A stretch of DNA of 51,412 nucleotides from Saccoglossus kowalevskii (GCF_000003605.2 NW_003122409.1:801608-853019), one strand, 5' to 3'; shown: positions 35,860 through 46,993, counted from the stretch's first letter. The notes: generated by a model from the letters alone, not told the origin. Numbers and translations: made by a program.

Positions 35860-36048
35860 TTTTGATTGTTCACTACCCTACATGACCACATTCAGTCTCT
35901 CCTGATCTCTCCCTCTTGCTTAGGTCCCTGCCAGCCTCCCCTCCCAATTACTGCACCTCTTGACCTCTCACTCAGTCTTTCGCCCCCTTTTTAACTTATG
36001 ACCCACTTACTGGGTTCTTTTAATCATTTATCACCCCCCCCCCCCATC
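35860..36048. repeat. Second pyrimidine-rich block ending in poly-C
   Basis: C/T-rich sequence (CTCTCCTGATCTCTCCCTCT) ends with a run of 13 or so C at about 36035. It mirrors the block at 33950-34378 on the other side of the purine-rich tract. Confidence 0.65.
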
Positions 36049-36628
36049 AATACAAATTTCATAATAGTCACTTAATAATTAAAGCATTCATGCCATATCC
36101 AAAACGATTTATTGAAAAGCATGTTGATTATTATAGTTTTATTTTAATATATTAAACATACATTTTAAGTTTACATTTTTAAATTACATGATATTCATTG
36201 CACAAAAACGGTATCATAAAAGACAATGTAAATGAAAATTCATATCACAAGTGAAGTACTTCAACAACAAATTAAAAAAAAACAAAACATTTCAGTCTCT
36301 TGATAATTTTCGTAAATTAAAAATGTTACAGTAGATACAGCTGAGTGAATAATATATGATATACATTATGATATTGTACGCCTTGTTGCTACATGATTAA
36401 GTTTTTGATATAACACACTATTCAGAGGCGCACCATTACTAATACGCTGGGATGAGTAAGTAATATAACATTTCTCCCCTTTATTTGAGGCACACCATCA
36501 ACACTTTCAGGGGATATGGTTAGAAGTACACATTTTTATTACAAATGTATGCAGCAATTTTTATCTAAGAAGCACACCTTAAAAATTCCTTGTATTATAT
36601 TTAAAAGCACACAACCTACAGCAGCACA
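36049..36628. other. Gene-free AT-rich DNA
   Basis: AT-rich sequence with no recognisable feature. Confidence 0.4.
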
Positions 36629-36635
36629 CATATAC

Positions 36636-36770
36636 CAAGTGTGGATCCAGGCATAATCCACTTGTGCAGTAGTCAGATTTACCAGAAAGTACCAAAAATG
36701 GTAAGAATTCTCCAGAATTGAAATGGTATGACAAACATTTCAGTACTATGACAAAACCTGGATCCACCCC
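36636..36770. mobile_element. hAT-type MITE with 7-bp target duplication
   Basis: The left end CAAGTGTGGATCCAGG and right end CCTGGATCCACCCC are inverted repeats with the GTGGATCCAGG core common to hAT-like elements. CATATAC flanks both sides (36629-36635 and 36771-36777), close to the 8-bp duplication expected for hAT (the eighth base differs). It is 135 bp and non-coding. The minus-strand frame 36579-36887 merely runs through it. Confidence 0.75.
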
Positions 36771-37825
36771 CATATACTGAACTTCATATACAATATTAAA
36801 ATCACACCAACGAAAGACTAAATACTCTACACTATTGAATTCATGCAGTAATAAAAGCACATCCTTAGATACACTTGACTGCAACATATGTCTACACTAT
36901 ATCTGTAATATGAGGTCAATGTAGGCCATAGCAACCAGGCATTTCATACAATGACACATCACTATAGCCAGACCTGTATATAGTGATACAAAGAGCTTTA
37001 ACAAATCATTTACATAGAGGTTATTCAGTTTAAGGGGGAAATTTAAATATTTGAAAATGGGGGAATAAATGAAAATGTGCTTGTCTGTCTTGATTCGATT
37101 GATTGCTAAGCATTTAATCATATTTCATAATTTTTACACTTTATACACGGGTTTATTTGAAAAAAATGGTGCCAAAAACAAATGTGACAATTTAATTGCT
37201 ATAAACTGGTAGCATATTGACTGATGCCATGAAACATTATTGCAGCATGTTTGGAGAATTTTGCTATTTGGCATAGAGGGCAGTATAGATTACCTAGTAC
37301 ATGTATATACATATATTAAGTATTTCATCATTAGATAAATACAATTACATTTAATGGCTGGATCGGTATAACACATGTCCCTGAAAATGGTAAAAACAGA
37401 ATTTCAGAATGTTTTTTTGTTTGGAATGTCCTTATTTGGTTTAATGATATGATATGCAAGCCACAAACTTAATAGGTCAAAAAATAATAATAGGTCAAAC
37501 TTCCTGTTCAACCAGAATAACAAGTATTTTGCTAAAAATAAATCTTTAGTTATAAATGAATTGCTTAAACACTTGGGTGCCAAAGTCAACTTCACGCATG
37601 TACCATCCACAAGGTACTTCCATTTATAGTCTACTCTTCTCCATATGAAATATTGTGACAATGTCAACATTTTTTTTATCAAAAACTACATCACAATGTT
37701 AAATTTTATCTGTTTAGTCCCAAATTAAGGTGAAATTCAGTGAAAATTAGACAAAATGTGTGTGGCATGAGCATAATTTGGCACTCAAAGAGTTAAAGAA
37801 TATCTGAGTTTGTACTTGGACAATC

Positions 37826-38094
37826 NNNNNNNNNNNNNNNNNNNNNNNNNNNNNNNNNNNNNNNNNNNNNNNNNNNNNNNNNNNNNNNNNNNNNNNNNNN
37901 NNNNNNNNNNNNNNNNNNNNNNNNNNNNNNNNNNNNNNNNNNNNNNNNNNNNNNNNNNNNNNNNNNNNNNNNNNNNNNNNNNNNNNNNNNNNNNNNNNNN
38001 NNNNNNNNNNNNNNNNNNNNNNNNNNNNNNNNNNNNNNNNNNNNNNNNNNNNNNNNNNNNNNNNNNNNNNNNNNNNNNNNNNNNNNNNNNNNNN
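37826..38094. other. Assembly gap (269 Ns)
   Basis: An unbroken run of N interrupts exon 7 of the GPC1-type gene immediately after the codons for WNGGTFY. Its true length is unknown. Confidence 1.
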
Positions 38095-38246
38095 AATAAA
38101 AAGTGCCACCATTCCACACCATCACAATGAAGGTCAGAGAAAGGATGATGACATGGCCAATGAAATACTGGTACCACAGTCTGCATAGCAGTAAAGTAGC
38201 TAGACTACATAGCCAGGAACATACAAAGTACATGTACAGTTGATAT
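38095..38246 (-). CDS. GPC1-type gene, exon 7 (truncated by gap)
   Basis: 152 nt visible, acceptor GTTTGCAG. It encodes two membrane helices (LYMYFVCSWLCSLATLLL and FIGHVIILSLTFIVMVW) and ends NGGTFY at the N run. The remaining C-terminus lies in the gap or beyond it. Confidence 0.85.
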
Positions 38247-41200
38247 CTGCAAACAAAATTAAAATATTGTTTTGTTAGCAAATTTCATTAACAAGTAATT
38301 GCACAACATAGTCCCTGTGAGTTCTCAAATTTATGAAACATTTAAATTTGAATATGAACAGTCACAGCATGTCAGAGATATGGCTCCAGAACTACCTTCA
38401 TTGAAAACAAAATGGCAACCAATCGACTATTTTTTGAGTTCAATCTGACAAACATAATGTGCATTGAAATTCCCTGAAGTTCAACTTTCAACCAAGTATA
38501 AACAAAATCTCTCTATGCACAAGCAAGATCAAGATTTTGTTTTTGATGAACTTTTAACATTGAAAAGAAATGCAATTCAGCCATCTTGAATTGGATCAGT
38601 AAATGAATACATATACATGTGTTATAAGATGCACATATAGCTCTGGAACAGCCTTCATTAAAACAACATATATACACAAGACGGCCATTTTGAATATGAT
38701 CTCAAAAACAAAAAGACATGCATGGGGTCTCTTACATGAATTGTCCAATGGTTGCACCAAATTTGATTTGATCTAGTTTTGGAATTGCAGAAATGCTTGA
38801 TTTTTAACATTACTGGTAAAATAGCTGTCATTTAGCCATCTTGCATTGGATTGTCAAATGAATACATATGCACATGTGACATTATGTACATTATGCTAAA
38901 GCCTTTCAGAGATATGGCTTTGGAAAAGCATTTGTTAAAACAAAAAGGCTACCAATCAGCCATTCTTAATTTGTTCCGAGAAACAAAATGAAGTGATTCA
39001 TCATAATGTCTGATGTTTATCAATACATAACCAAGATCTGGTTCCAGAATGGCTGAAATGCTTGATTTTGATGAATTTTAAGCACAAAAATTAGGCCATT
39101 TTGAATCGGATTGCAAAACCAATGAATGTGCATATGTATCCCAAGATGCTTAATGTATATACGACCTGTCACATGTAATGACATGCACACACATAGGTCA
39201 AAACATCAGTAGTCTAATCAGGGACAAAAAACAAATCCAAACATGTAGCATCAAAAATGCAGAAACCAAATTAAATAAAAGAATGGAATCCTGTGATCAA
39301 TATTTTTGTTCCAATCACTATAAGCAACTACTATAAGCATAGGGACTTCATAAAAAATAATAATAAATACTTTTTCATTGGAGATTAATGGTTACTTACT
39401 TTTTTCCAAATATACTGACTGCTTTGAAGTAGATACTATTCTGATCAGATATAAAATACCTGTAGCTATCCAGATAGTCTTCTGATGGTCTGCAGAATAG
39501 AAACATGAATTTATACCCATACATACAAAACAAAAATACATACAAAAAGAATGCATGTCATGTTTAACCAAAGACACTATATAAAAGGGACATGCAACTC
39601 GTTTTTTTCAAATTAGGACACTTCCTGCATACTGTACATCTTGTTGTGTAGTCTGTTCATTATTATGTAAATCAGTGGTACAGCTTGTTTTCAAGATGGC
39701 TTCCTCGCATGTTATTGAATGTCCAAAAAGTTACAACAGAGAATTTGAAAATGTTTTGAAGATGTTTTTGAACATATTTTGATTTGGGTGAATCTAGTTC
39801 AAATAACACAAAAGCAAAGAAGGTGGGAAGACATGACTTCAACATTTAGAAGAGTACATTGGCGTAACTACGACCAGTACATTTATTAAACTAAAAATAC
39901 TACGTTAACTAAAAAATTAAATAGAGTAGTAATTAAGTTAAGAACAGGTTTTAAAAAAGTATTCACAGCCAAGACACTCTGGATCTCTGTTTAGTTTACA
40001 TTCGGAGGAACTAAGAATCATAATTTTTGCTCGTATTTTAAATAAAAAACACAACTTCATGAGTAAAAATAACAGAAATGTTAATTAAAAGGGAAATTTG
40101 GTCCCACCCTCACAAAAACTTTGATTGCTGGTTCACCATCTTTAAAAAAACTATTTGTTTATGCTTTCCAATGTGTCAGGGAAATTAGGAATCATACATT
40201 TTGCAAGTAAAATTTTAAATCAAAAATATTATATCAGCAAATTCTATGAAATATACTAACAGAAAAGTGTAATTAAACATTCATTAAAAGGTAAATTTGG
40301 CTGAAAAAGGGTTCTACAAAAAACATAGACAAATTCGATTGCATAGCAGTCCCTTCTCCCAAGAGATGTTGCACGGGAATTCTGATAAAAAGAGTGTAAC
40401 AATAAAGCATTAATAACAAGTCATTGTCAATGACACATCCCCGTTCCGTTCATATTTGAGTGACATATACATTCAAAGCAGATCATGAACGAAATCTCAG
40501 ACCACTTTCAGTGGTCTGATCTGAAATGCACCTGCATATGTACAACACATTGTATGATGTGTGTGAAGTGTTGTCTTGATCTGTCCAGGCATGTCCGAGA
40601 CATATATCGAAAACTAAATTCTTTAAAACAAAATGGCTGCCAGTCTGCCATTTTTAACTTGATCCGAAGAAAAATTGGTGTGCATCAAGCTTATATTATG
40701 TTTAATATATGCACTAAATCTGAACAAAATCCATCCATGCATGACTGAGATCCAGTTCCGGAATTGTGAAAATACGTGATTTTGAAGCATTTTCAGCCTT
40801 AAAATGGCCATCATTCAGCTATTGTTAAGCGGATCATGAAACAAATGCACATATCTATTTGTGACATGATGTACCAGGTGTGTGTGAAGTTTGAACTTGA
40901 TCAATCCAGACATGTCTTGGATACGGATCCAGAACTGAATTCTTTAAAACAAAATGGCCGCCAGTCGGCTATTTCGAACTTGATCCGAAAAAAAAAAATG
41001 ACGTGCATCAAGGTCCTATTATGTTTAATGTATGTACCAAATTTGAACAAAATCCGTCCATGCATAACTGAGATCCAGTTCCGGAATTGTGAAAATACGT
41101 GATTTTGAAGCATTTTCGACCTTAAAATGGCCATCATTCAGCTATTGTTAAGCGGATCATGAAACAAATGCACATACATATTTGTGACATGATGTACCTT

Positions 41201-44200
41201 GTGTGTGTGAGGTTTGAACTCGATCAATCCAAGCATGTCTCAGATACGGATCCAGAACTGAATTCTTTAAAACAAAATGGCCGCCAGTCGGCCATTTCAA
41301 ACCCGATCCCAAAAAAAATGATTTACATCAAGGTCCTATTATGTTTAATGTATGTACCAAATTTGAACAAAATCTGTCCATGCATAACTGAGATCCGGGT
41401 CCGGAATGGTGAAAATGTGCGATTTTGATGCATTTTCGGCCTTAAAATGGCCGCTATTCGGCTATCGTTAATCGGATCATGAAAAAAATGCATGTGCATA
41501 TGTCCAATATAATGTGTGATGTATGAGTGAAGTTTGAACTTAATTGGTCCATGCATGTTCGAGATACAGGTGATCACGGACGCACAGACGCACAGACGCA
41601 CACAGGGCAAACCATAAGTCCCTGTTTTAAGACTATGTCCGAACAGGGACTAATAAATACTAAATCAATCTTAATTAATAAAGTAATTTATTATATCATT
41701 TGTGCAGGCTTATGGTATTAGGTTAATACTCCTTAACTCATGGAAGTACAAACATTAATTTTGTGAAAAAAAAAATGCTGAAAATGTTGGCCAAATTTTT
41801 TTTACAGGAAGTTAGATTTATTTCTGGCAAATTTAATGTATTTAAAGATTTCTTGTACCAATGAGAATTTGAATAGATACTACACTGTATCTACCCATAT
41901 TAATATAATATAATAAACAATTATCAATAAAGTTTTAGCGAATACTGTAAAGGGGGTAATTATTCACTGGGTTTTAATTTAGCTTATTTCGCTGACTGGA
42001 AAAATGCGCTAAATTAAAACACAGTGAATATGTAAAATTTAGCATAGAACACATTATCTAAATGACGAAACCGTGAATTTAAAACCCACTGAATATGCCT
42101 GAAATGGTAAATCAGTGAAATTTAAACCCAGGGAAAATTAGTCATTTTACAGTAGTTGGACACTGTTGAATGTGTAATGGTGATAAAACTACAAAACTAT
42201 AAAACAGAAAACTTATATTTTAGAAATACCTGTAAATTGTATCGAATCTTGTTTTATATCAACATAGATAATTTTTAAGATAAGTGATTGAATTACAAAC
42301 AAAAAGGTAACTTATATAGTGGCACCAGAGAACACTTACTTTGATTAAGAACACTTACTTTATCAAAAGATGTACTAGGATAAGATACACGAGCTGCAAA
42401 TATGAGAATCAGTTTATAGTAAAAAACAATATTACTGTAACCAGTGTTATTTTAACAGGACATTCATGTGAACATGTGTGCTTCTAATATGTAATTGATG
42501 ATGCTGTATGGTAATATGAATATAGAATAGAATAGTGCTTAAAGAAAAGAAAAGAAAAGAAAAAAAAAGAAAAAAAAAAAAGAAAAGAATAAAAATAGCA
42601 ACATTAAACTATATTACTAGTATTTTGATTAATTAGTCTTTTCTTGCTTACTTTGATAAGTTTTGACAGTGTTTTTTTACATTGAAACAAATATTTAGTT
42701 AGAGCATATATAATTGTCTTATCTCTTGATTGCATTATATAGTCAAATTTTTCTCTTTTGTTCTTGTTTCTGAAGTCTTGGTTGATTAATCCTATGGCAT
42801 TGTACAAAGTGTTTCTATATTCTGTGTAATAAATTACAATCTATTTATTAAGCGGTGTATTTCATCTTCTATTTGGTTACAATGTGTGCATAGTCTCTCT
42901 TCCATTGGTGTCTTGGGTCTCGTATAGCGATCAGTTTCTATTGCTAATTGTGTGGAGATTCATTTCAATTATTGATCTTTTATTCATAACCATGTTTTCT
43001 TCGTATTTCATTTTTTGCATGTAATGCTATGAGAAACTAGCACACCCAGTTGTAATTTGGCCAATATTTGTTTTGAATGTCGGAGTGATCACCATATTCG
43101 TAATCGGGCAATGAGAACGCCTCCTGCCCTACAAATTGTTACTTGACGCGATATTAGCAATTGGCAACATTGTATGTTTTTGCGCTCAATTTGAGCAGTT
43201 GCTTTCCAGTTGTTTACGAGTTGACATCTGTATTACGTTGTTGTTGAAGAATAAACAAGATTGAGTTCTAGTTTACATGACGTGTCCTTTTCCCTTCCCC
43301 CACACTAATCTATGATTACTTGTTCTAAATTTGGCTAATTCTCGACTATAAGTGTAATGTATAACGTAGGATAGTCATGAAATTTAAAGCAATGTGTTTA
43401 TAAAGTTGATTTAGAAGTTGGAAAATCAAACATATACAAGACATTTATAGAAAGCATTCATAGTTTTTACATATATATTTAGTGTACTTACACCGTGGAA
43501 CACAATACAACTGAGTGGTACAACCACTAGCCATATGAAATCTGGTGGTGGTGGGTCGATTACAAATGGCCTGTACCAATGAAGAGATATAGATTCTGGA
43601 TACCATCGCAAACCAAATGATAGATAGGCAGGAAGCAAATGAATGAAAACAGAAGTCATTTTGTCCAAACTGTGAAATACCAATGAGTTGCGGTATATAA
43701 GAATGGCCCATATAAGTGGTCCATTTGCCAGCGCGAACACTAACATAAACATGAATTCATGATTTGGTATAACCCTGAAAAAGAAAAAAAATGTAGGTCA
43801 TTAGTAATCAAGCACTTAACAGTTAGAGAGTATTATGAGTAGGTCGTTCTGACCATGGAAGGTACTAATGTTAGCACCTTCCATGTTCTGACCACGGTAC
43901 CATGGCTTCATATGTGTGCAGAATATATGCTGTATGTTGTTTGTTCATGTTCACTACACACTATTTCCATATGTTTGGGAGGGGGTGGGGTGGAGCATTA
44001 CAGCATAACGTCTGCTTACAATTGTTGCGGTCATTAAAGCTCATCATTGTGTGTTATTATATTCATAATGTACCTGTAATTAATATGAATGAAACAGATT
44101 TCAGTAAAGAGTAATAAATATCAGATTAGGACAAAAACCTCACACAGCAAAAGTTGAATTGTTAGATATCTTTATTTTTGTGGGAAAAGCATTTTGGGGG

Positions 44201-46247
44201 AAAATTATCAAAAGTTTGTAACATTTAGTCTTCACAAATTGTATTGCAAAATGGGTTATAGTGTTCGATTTCCAGCATAACTGTACAATGTACAGTTTGT
44301 TTTCTTCTTTCCAATGAATCGCTTAGAAATGTTCCCATATTGAGTGATATAACTAGCAGATATATCCTGGTTGAATTAGCGGTATAAGCCCTAATCCCAT
44401 AATAATAATAATAATAGTTCAATACTCCAATAGTCCAATTTATGTTGCAGAAGAGAGGTTTTACAGGGAGACAATAACTATAATTGTACCATATGTACTG
44501 TGGAATGGCCTGAACTGATGTACAACTCTGGTGGTTACATCACTTGTATCTACTGATGTCAAACCAAAATAAGATTAGATGATCATGAGAAAATAATAAT
44601 ATTATATCTACCAAAGTAACCTTTCAACAGAAAATGAAATTACTTACCAAATATATATCATGGTCATAGCATTTGCAAAATAGCAGAAATCTAAAAGAAA
44701 CCATTGCCATTTCTTAGTCCAGTATATCCATACTCTGATGGCCACTAGTAATGGCAAGACCACTGTGTAATAATATGGCAATAACCAATGATAGTTGAAC
44801 AGTCCATATGCCCAAAGTACTAGACTTGTAACCGATATCAAAAACACACATTTCTCAAGTAGGTATTTCTTTTTTCAGTGAGAAGAAAAAAAAAGATTAG
44901 ATCAAAAGTTCAGTGTTTAGAAGTCATTTATGTTCACAAGCACATGCATTTTGAAATGCCTTAGGTATAGTTCATTCATTTAATGGGGAAGAGTTCCCCT
45001 CCTAACCTAACCTGGGCACTGGAGAGACAGGGTTAGGATAAGGAGTGAGGGGGACCAAGGAAGTTATGCCAGTTTTGTCTGGTTTAAAGTAAATGGTAAA
45101 ATTTAAAGTAGTTTGAGGGTATACAGAACATGTATTTGTTTATTTTTCATATCAATAGAAAAAGAACCTACTTTAATTATTGTTGAAGCCTCAGTTTAGT
45201 CAGAGATACAGCATAAAAAAAAGCAACCAACTACGGTATAATCTGACAAAAATGTTCCATTCTTTGGAAAGGCTTGGTTCACCCAAAGACATGAACAAAT
45301 ATAAAGACCCAGCTTTACCCACTAAGGATTTGGCAAAATTTTTGTATTATTCAGATGCTGGGTACATTACCGGTAATTACAAAACATGACAAAGAATGAT
45401 GTAATAATATCAATGTCAATTTGCCAATTTTAATCAAATGTTACACACCAGAAAACAGTATTTCATAATATCGGAAATTTTCATTGTGTGCCAATAAATC
45501 AAAGTGCAAAAGAATTAAGCTTTGGGACAGGTGATTGAAATGTGTGTTTATTTGCTCATGGTTCTAGATTTACCTGTTTAGTACAACATTTCTTTTTAGC
45601 AATTGTATCATCTTTCATGAAAATAATATCTTTACTGGTTTCAACCATTGGTGAAACAATGGTTCCCCGTTTATAGCTCCATGCTTCATTCTTTTGTGTT
45701 ACAGCTTCACGTGATGTACACTGAGGTACTGGTATGTCTGATTTACTGAGAAAATAAATTCAGGAATTGTGAAAGAAAGTTCAATATCCAACAAACACAA
45801 ACAATGTCCTATTGGAAAGAATCCTATTGAAATTCGTCCGATAGCAATCATTTGTTCAAATGCAACTCTACTGAAATCCTATAGAAATAAAAATTAATAT
45901 TCAATTCAATATTGCAAAATTTGAAAAACAAAACAATGCATGTTGTGAACAAATAATGATATAACGGGGATATTTTATTTTATAATTCAATTAAATGTAT
46001 TGCATTGCATTTTTTTATTATATTGCTGTCATATTCCTACAAACAAAAGGAAACGATTTCAATAGTGTGTAATTAGTATAATCGTGGCTTACCTAGTTGT
46101 CTTGTGGTCGTCTTCTACTGTGACCTCATTTTGTGTGGGCTTCTTTTCGCCAGCAACAGACTCACTGTTTTTAGTATTTTCACATAGATCCACAAGACCT
46201 GTGTTTTGACATCCGCTGTCGGATGGAGCCGAAATGTCGGTGTTCAT
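38095..46247 (-). CDS. Glycerophosphocholine acyltransferase (GPC1/GPCAT, DUF2838 family), 7 exons, 3' end lost at gap
   Basis: Exons on the minus strand are 46093-46247, 45574-45745, 44648-44868, 43492-43774, 42359-42393, 39400-39489 and 38095-38246 (open into the Ns). All introns are GT-AG and every phase joins, giving 369 codons. Residues 1-109 are a polar, Lys/Glu-rich N-terminus. From about 110 the multi-pass membrane domain matches the Gpc1 family: PYYYTVVLPLLVAIR, LLDFCYF (167-173), FALANGPL (196-203), NSLVFHSLDKMTSVFIH (212-228), RWY (239-241) and VMVWNGGTFY at the gap. Yeast and plant Gpc1 transfer an acyl group from acyl-CoA to glycerophosphocholine, making lysophosphatidylcholine for PC re-synthesis at the ER. 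The yeast protein is of similar length. The ATG at 46247 follows an in-frame stop. The alternative exon 3 start (after GAG, 44853) would also keep frame. The symbol follows yeast and is not glypican. Confidence 0.9.
38300..39240. repeat. Old array of about 320-bp monomers in GPC1 intron 6
   Basis: About three diverged monomers carry the marks ATATGGCTCCAGAAC, AAAACAAAATGGC and GGAATTGCAGAAATGCTTGA. The monomer type is the same as in 40420-41655 and 8812-9340, but more decayed. AGTCCCTG near 38309 and CAGGGAC near 39218 resemble the terminal hairpin arms of the family. Confidence 0.65.
39400..39489 (-). CDS. GPC1-type gene, exon 6
   Basis: 90 nt with acceptor TTCTGCAG and donor AAAAAA|GTAAGT. 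It encodes PSEDYLDSYRYFISDQNSIY and the following AVSIFGK, the loop that precedes the last membrane helices in the family. Confidence 0.8.
40420..41655 (+). mobile_element. Hairpin-ended element with 3.5 tandem copies of a 322-bp monomer, in GPC1 intron 5
   Basis: The left end is the palindrome GTCATTGTCAATGAC (40420-40434). Monomers follow with CTTTAAAACAAAATGG at 40621, 40942 and 41265 (spacing 321 and 323). Then come three ACGCACAG repeats and a terminal hairpin AGTCCCTGTT (41617-41626) / AACAGGGACT (41642-41651) followed by AATAA. A further hairpin, CAGACCACT/AGTGGTCTG, lies at 40498-40518. Similar minus-strand frames in each monomer (ISVMHGRILFKFGTYIKHN) reflect repetition. There is no transposase. 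Confidence 0.8.
41943..42154 (-). mobile_element. MITE family M1, copy C (inverted)
   Basis: It begins TACTGTAAAGGGGGTAATTA and ends CATTTTACAGTA. It is the reverse complement of copy A along its whole length, with very similar sequence. It lies in intron 5 of the GPC1-type gene. Confidence 0.88.
42359..42393 (-). CDS. GPC1-type gene, exon 5 (35-nt micro-exon)
   Basis: Acceptor ATTTGCAG, then 35 nt encoding LVYLILVHLLI plus two bases of Lys, then donor AAA|GTAAGT. It extends the transmembrane helix begun in exon 4 and restores the phase needed by exon 6. Confidence 0.75.
42605..42990 (-). pseudogene. LINE C-terminal remnant in GPC1 intron 4
   Basis: On the minus strand a broken frame has MEERLCTHCNQIEDEIH (about 42853-42915), the zinc-knuckle-like block near the end of many Jockey/CR1-type ORF2 proteins. 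In another frame REKFDYIMQSRDKTIIYAL (within 42604-42807) is the typical C-terminal tail. Stops and a frameshift mark it as dead. An A/G-rich tract at 42540-42600 (T-rich in the element's sense) follows. Confidence 0.7.
43070..43306 (+). mobile_element. Possible solo LTR in GPC1 intron 4
   Basis: CpG-richer sequence starts near TGTCGGAGTGATCACC. It contains AATAAA (about 43251) and ends CTTCCCCCACA, the TG...CA form of a long terminal repeat with an internal polyadenylation signal. I find no matching target duplication, so the boundaries and the identity are tentative. Confidence 0.35.
43492..43774 (-). CDS. GPC1-type gene, exon 4
   Basis: 283 nt with acceptor TTTTTCAG and donor CGGT|GTAAGT. 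It contains the family's most conserved stretch (FALANGPL through NSLVFHSLDK and RWY). The split Trp codon TG|G joins exon 3 correctly. Confidence 0.92.
43852..43885. repeat. Hairpin ATGGAAGGT/ACCTTCCAT
   Basis: Inverted arms of about 9-10 bp around a short loop, just upstream (in gene sense) of exon 4 of the GPC1-type gene. Confidence 0.5.
44648..44868 (-). CDS. GPC1-type gene, exon 3
   Basis: 221 nt, starting the membrane domain and containing LLDFCYF. The acceptor (ACTGAAAAAAG) is weak, though a pyrimidine tract lies just upstream. Donor TTTG|GTAAGTA, phase 2. Confidence 0.85.
45574..45745 (-). CDS. GPC1-type gene, exon 2
   Basis: 172 nt between acceptor TTTTCTCAG and donor AACAG|GTAAAT. 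It stays open only in the frame set by exon 1 and ends in phase 0. It encodes a polar linker (KNEAWSYKRG, IAKKKCCTKQ). Confidence 0.8.
46093..46247 (-). CDS. GPC1-type gene, exon 1
   Basis: 155 nt from ATG to the donor CTAG|GTAAG, ending in phase 2. It encodes the start of the polar N-terminal region (MNTDISAPSDSGCQ...). Confidence 0.8.
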
Positions 46248-46759
46248 TCTAACAATATCACCAGGAATTGATAGGTGGAATTCGACAACCTGTAGTATTG
46301 CGACAGCTGTTGTACTTCAAGGAGTCGTGATTAAAATAATGGTGCACTTTAGCAATGCACGTTGTTTAACAGTTGGCAAGTGATACCGTTCCAGCTGCAC
46401 AAAACCCCTGCTGTAAATAGTACGCTGTGACATGAGATTTAAATTTTGGCCGATTGTTTCACTGCATTTCACATGTAAATTTCACGAGTAATAGGAGTAA
46501 TGATCCCGGTTGGTCCAGATATAAACGATGAGTCAGACTTGATCATCGAATTCCGTTTAAATTCATACTGCTGTTTTCGTCACCTTCTTTTCATTGCTGT
46601 ATTGTATTAGGAGAATTTTGACTTGCTCACAAAAACTGTACAGTATCGGTATTGGAACCGCAAGCGTTACAAACGCATTCAGCGGTCAAACTCCTGTACC
46701 GATAGTTTCCGGTGTCGAGTGTTGTTATCTTTGCGACCTTGGTTTAGTGATCAATTGTG

Positions 46760-46770
46760 ATTGGTCCAAT
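46760..46770. promoter_or_regulatory. Palindromic double CCAAT box between divergent genes
   Basis: ATTGGTCCAAT joins an inverted and a direct CCAAT box. It lies between the start of the GPC1-type gene (46247, minus) and the first exon at 47134 (plus), as expected for a shared promoter. Motif match only. Confidence 0.4.
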
Positions 46771-46983
46771 CTTTTGTTCCTTTTCCAAACATGAAAATAG
46801 GTCAAATGTTATTATTGTTGTTCCAATTAATTACAAATTATCACATCATTGAAATTAGTTTAAAGAAATGAAAATATAATACTCGTGTAAAGAAGTATTT
46901 AAAAAAGTGATCTCATAGCTACATTTCAACAGCGAATCAGAAAGCAGTTTATAGAACCAACACAGATCGTCATTATGTTAAAA

Positions 46984-46993
46984 CGCATGCGCA
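46984..46993. promoter_or_regulatory. NRF1-like site
   Basis: CGCATGCGCA closely matches the NRF1 core (GCGCATGCGC), a frequent element of TATA-less bidirectional promoters. It is 141 bp upstream of the ATG at 47134. Confidence 0.4.

Noticed and set aside
37747-38281. Open frames spanning the N run
   Set aside because: Ns do not encode anything. Only the part at 38095-38246 is supported, as exon 7 of the GPC1-type gene.
40485-41610. Repeated minus-strand frames with ISVMHGRILFKFG
   Set aside because: Similarity among them follows from the 322-bp tandem repeat. The frames break at different places and lie in an intron.
45180-45389. 69-codon plus-strand frame in GPC1 intron 2
   Set aside because: It lacks a proper ATG at its start, is antisense within an intron and has no recognised features.
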